Made by a program: the position numbers and the translations under genes. Positions 60,724 through 64,000 of a DNA stretch of 64,000 bases are shown piece by piece. Numbering within the stretch: position 1 is the stretch's first letter; every line of letters begins with the position of its first letter. Source of the DNA: Kingdonia uniflora. Taxonomy: Eukaryota; Streptophyta; Magnoliopsida; Ranunculales; Circaeasteraceae. The stretch covers positions 372,001-436,000 of the forward strand of contig JACGCM010001272.1 in assembly GCA_014058105.1 (NCBI GenBank). Direction: 5' to 3'. Under the pieces are notes generated by a model. The model did not search any database, was not told the origin of the DNA, and saw nothing but the letters and a program-made list of their open reading frames with translations.

Positions 60724-63700
60724 TATCGTCACGCTTCGGGCGTACAACATTCAAACTTTCCCCAGGCTCAGACGAAAGTAAGGCAGGGAAAGATATAGCA
60801 GCATCAGCTACAGTAGGAGACGTATTCTACAGTTCCGTAACTCTCAGCATCAGATTATCTATATAATATAACCGCACTAGCTGCATATCATACTCCATAC
60901 CGTGCTCAGTTAAAGCAGTCAAGATTTAATCACGTTCTTGCCACAATTTCTTTACGTCAGCATGCAACATAGCCATAGTGGGCAATGTAGCATTATCTGT
61001 AGTCAACAACATAGCTTCACCAAGTTCAGTCTTCACTTTGGTTAGCTCGTCGTCAAGATCCTTGCATCGATCTACCAGATACTCTTTCTCCTTTAGCAAC
61101 GAAGCCCTATACTGCTTCGTTATCTGCACACTACGATCCATCTCCTACTTCATACGTCACAACTTCTCACACAACTCCTGATAATTCTCGCTATCATTAT
61201 CTACTGCATCCACCAACTTTTACAACTCCTTATACTTCAGATTGAGATCCTCATAAACCACATTACCTTGCATACACTCTATTTTCAAAGCATGCTTTTC
61301 CCGCTCTAGATCGGTAATCCGTGTGTTACACTTATTAATGGTTACGTTTAGCTCTTCATCTCTCTTTGTACACGCTTCTTCGTAAGTTTTGGCATAGTCA
61401 CTTTTTCTCTGACAAGAATCTTGAGCCTCACGCAAATCCCAGTTCAACTTCTTCAGACGATCTCAAATATTACGGAGTTCAGCATCTTGTTTCTTTAGCA
61501 GATTCGCATTATCTGCTACTGCTAATTTATGATACAATATATCAGTCTTCTATTTTTCAATCGTACTTGATAGATCCAACACTCGTTAGTTCGCAGTCAT
61601 GGCTTACAATTTTTTCTTCCTTAAAGAATCTTTCTATAGTTCGGCTTCGTTATTAGCAGCCTGTATCTCTGCATCTTTACATGACAACTCTGCAGTCACA
61701 GGATTTAGCCAACTCTACAGCTCCATCATATCAGCCTCCAGCTTCGAGTTCAACAAGGTCGTATTTTCAGCCACCAACGAACACTATTGTAATTCTATAG
61801 TCAGTTCATTATTTGAAGCGGACAAAGCAGAGAGTTCGTTCTGTTCATTGACTTCGGCCTAAAAGAACAGATTACAAATGGCATGCATCTATCAACAGAT
61901 ATTCATGCATGCAAGAAATATCATTCAACAACATTTATTACAATATCAAGATATGATGTTATTTCTACAACTACATACACAAATCAACTACATTATGCAA
62001 AGCACAATTATATGCCACAGTTTAGTGGGTTTATGGTGGAACCCTACTACTACTCACATCTATTTGCAAAGGTTCATTGAAGATTACGACCTCTTGATGA
62101 TGAGTCTTATGCCGTGTGTAAGGTAACAGATCTTCAACCTCTTCCTCTTCAGACTCTTCAGCTCGCGGTCTCGAGGTTGAAGCTTCTCCACCCTCTTTAC
62201 CTTTTCCAAACCGCATATTTTCGAATTTATCATTCTCTACTTCAACACCTTTACCACAACTCGAGATATAATATCTAAATTCATTCTCTACTCTCTCGAG
62301 CTCGCCTCCATAAAACTCGATCATATCAGCTATCTGATGTTCATAGTCTATTTTAACAGCACGTTTTCCCCACTTTGGAGTAAGATACCTCTTAAAACGC
62401 GATTGTGACACTTATAGACGTTTCTGTGTATCTAGTAAACGCACTTCAAACAACTTCACTATCTTCTCCAAATTCTGCAATAACTTATTACACTCTACCT
62501 TTTCCCTCTCTAAACATATATTATGTTCTTCACATCGCTCCAGTTCGTTACGAGCGTGCTTCAGATCATCTTCTAAACGTGTCTGGACCCTTCTATCTTC
62601 CTTCTTTATATTGAAGAAAAGGATCCTCATCATTCTTTGCCTCTACAAAAGTTAAGCTCATCAGTCAATACACCTACGCCACCCCATATGATTGATACAC
62701 CAGCCCGAGCTGAACATCTTTTTGCCTCTATACTATGCAATAATGCGCTAAAAATTTTACCCGAGCTGAATCTAGTACTACACCTCTCTCAGTTAATAGT
62801 TCTAAATAGGCCTCCTTCAATCCCCGCTCACTATCAACTTCGGCCTCAAAGTGAAGCGCCAAAGACAATAATGACCTTTGACACTTTAACTTATCACCCT
62901 CATCTACGAACTGCTTATCCTTAAGGGACTCTAGGAATAAGACAAACCTATCGCTCTCTTTCTGTAAAACCTCATCCCTCTTAATTTTTATCTTCCCATA
63001 TCAACATTGAAGCTCAAATAACTCCTTAAAGGTGTTATCAAAATTGGACTTATGAAGACATCACTCATATTTAAGTTTATTGTGCACCTGTTGAGTATGA
63101 TTGATGGAATCCCTTGCTCGACTCAAGGCCTTCTCCATCTCACTCACTTTCCCCCTCAAATGAACTACCTCCTACAGACAAATTATACATTCACCATCAA
63201 ACAACATATATCAACAGCAACTGCAAAAATTTAATTCTCAACAAAAATAGATCTATCATCAAATACAAATTCGACCAGACAGTCTCAAAACAATGCTGCA
63301 GCTACATAATCAAAAATTAGCTCCTGCTACCTCCTTGGTAGTAACATCAGCCGCTGGAGAAGTCGAGGTCTGCTCAAAAGGTTGATCAGCCACTGAAGAT
63401 GCATCCTCCTCTGGGAAGATTATCTCACCATATTTCCCAGCAATAGCAAGATTAACATCATCTTTAGTCAACCCCCAGGAGTAAAATGCTTGAATCAGAT
63501 TATTTTGAGCAGCCAGCATAATGTCGAAAGTCTTCTTTGCAGCATCTTCGACCTCTTTATTCAACACAACAGTTTCTGCCTCAATCTGCTTCTTTTGCAG
63601 AGCTTTCTCCTTCAACTGCTCAGAAAATGCAGTTTGCTCTTTCTCAAACTGTTCCCTCAGTGTAACTTTTACTGCATCATGCTGTCAAACAAGTTCAGCA

Positions 63701-64000
63701 CGGCCCTCAGTACCTGCCATCAATACCTCTAAGGCCGATTCCTACGCAATAGACAACTACACCACAAGTACAACATAGCAGAATTATCAATCAGGTCATT
63801 TCTAAAACACAGATAGTCAAACAACAACATCATACATACATGTGACATGCTAGATTTAATCTCAGTATTCAGACATTTTGGATCATGCTTTGCCAGATCC
63901 CGCGACATCTGCCCCACCACATCGAGATCAAGCTATTTCAAAGAAGCTCGCTTAGGCTTTACCTCTTGCCTCTGTTTCTTCGCAGGAGGTGCCACATTTA
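60724..64000 (-). pseudogene. Antisense coiled-coil coding region, apparently spliced, of the Tat-like element
   Basis: The minus strand carries a protein-like reading opposite to gag-pol, from the window edge to about 60724. Exon-like parts include ~63340-63745 (FEKEQTAFSEQLKEKALQKK, then WGLTKDDVNLAIAGKYGEI), which ends TTKE at a GTAGCAG donor. The next part, ~62640-63172, follows a TCTGTAG acceptor (EVVHLRGKVSEMEKALSRA). Further parts are ~62050-62630 (RARNELERCEEHN-type coils, then an acidic EESEEEEVEDLL stretch) and 61862-60724 after a TTTTAG acceptor (long heptad coils). Several stops interrupt it. Antisense ORFs are reported for Grande and other Tat-lineage elements, and their role is unknown. 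The N-terminus lies to the right of the window. Confidence 0.65.

Larger units (their letters stand above)
54061..64000 (+). mobile_element. Tat-like Ty3/gypsy unit B, 3' end beyond window
   Basis: The unit has a primer-binding site at 54061, gag-pol to 59646, a 157-bp tandem array (59740-60600) and then a long antisense coding region to the window edge. A second RNase H after the first, a long 3' region with tandem repeats, and an antisense frame are marks of the Tat lineage (Tat/Grande/Ogre relatives). The 3' LTR is not reached, so the element exceeds 9.9 kb. Confidence 0.88.

Noticed and set aside
1..64000. tRNA, rRNA, riboswitch or bacterial-type terminator features
   Set aside because: I looked for clover-leaf A/B boxes, rRNA cores and known riboswitch cores by eye and saw none beyond tRNA-complementary primer-binding sites of retroelements. 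A covariance-model search would be needed to exclude small RNAs.

Overview
This window is nuclear DNA from a flowering plant, most probably a eudicot. The evidence is intron-rich host genes of plant families (SEC10, ERDJ2/SEC63, TTL, F-box/DUF295, LRR-malectin receptor kinase), plant-type Ty1/copia and Ty3/gypsy elements including a Tat-like lineage, and plant MITE and TRIM elements. I cannot name the species. I see no bacterial operons, CRISPR arrays, rRNA or tRNA genes.

Layout. (1) 1-4387: the 3' part of a Ty1/copia element on the plus strand, ending in a 206-bp LTR. (2) 4388-9800: two tandem, broken F-box/DUF295 genes with duplicated 3' flanks. The second flank is split by a ~2.9-kb element with inverted ends that carries exon-like sequence. 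(3) 10048-31780: the intact gene island. SEC10 (exocyst, minus strand, 24 coding exons) and an ERDJ2-type SEC63 (ER translocon J-protein, plus strand, 10 coding exons) stand head to head and share a short promoter region near 23.2-23.4 kb. A dead receptor kinase lies in the inferred SEC10 leader intron. Introns hold two MITEs, one complete TRIM and a LINE remnant. (4) 31.8-38.1 kb: gene fragments, namely an IBA57-like 5' fragment, unrecognised exon-like pieces and a truncated TTL (TPR-thioredoxin-like) gene. (5) 38137-50570: a Ty3/gypsy chromovirus-like element on the minus strand. Its gag is split by a complete 7-kb large non-autonomous LTR element (43125-50091) with a perfect TCGCC target duplication. 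(6) 50571-51575: a third F-box/DUF295 remnant. (7) 51576-64000: two joined Tat-like Ty3/gypsy units. The second has gag-pol with a second RNase H, a 157-bp tandem array, and a long antisense, apparently spliced coiled-coil coding region that leaves the window at the right edge.

Only SEC10 and SEC63 look functional. Both act in the secretory pathway: SEC63 in polypeptide import into the ER, SEC10 in tethering exocytic vesicles. The retroelements are dead mainly through in-frame stops, many explicable as C-to-T or G-to-A changes, as expected from mutation of methylated cytosines. No clearly novel system was proven. The best candidates for a second look are the spliced antisense gene plus 157-bp array in the Tat-like element, the exon-carrying inverted-end element at 6.6-9.5 kb, and the SEC10/SEC63 divergent pair with its pseudogene-loaded leader intron. 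Exon borders were read by eye and may be off by a base or two.
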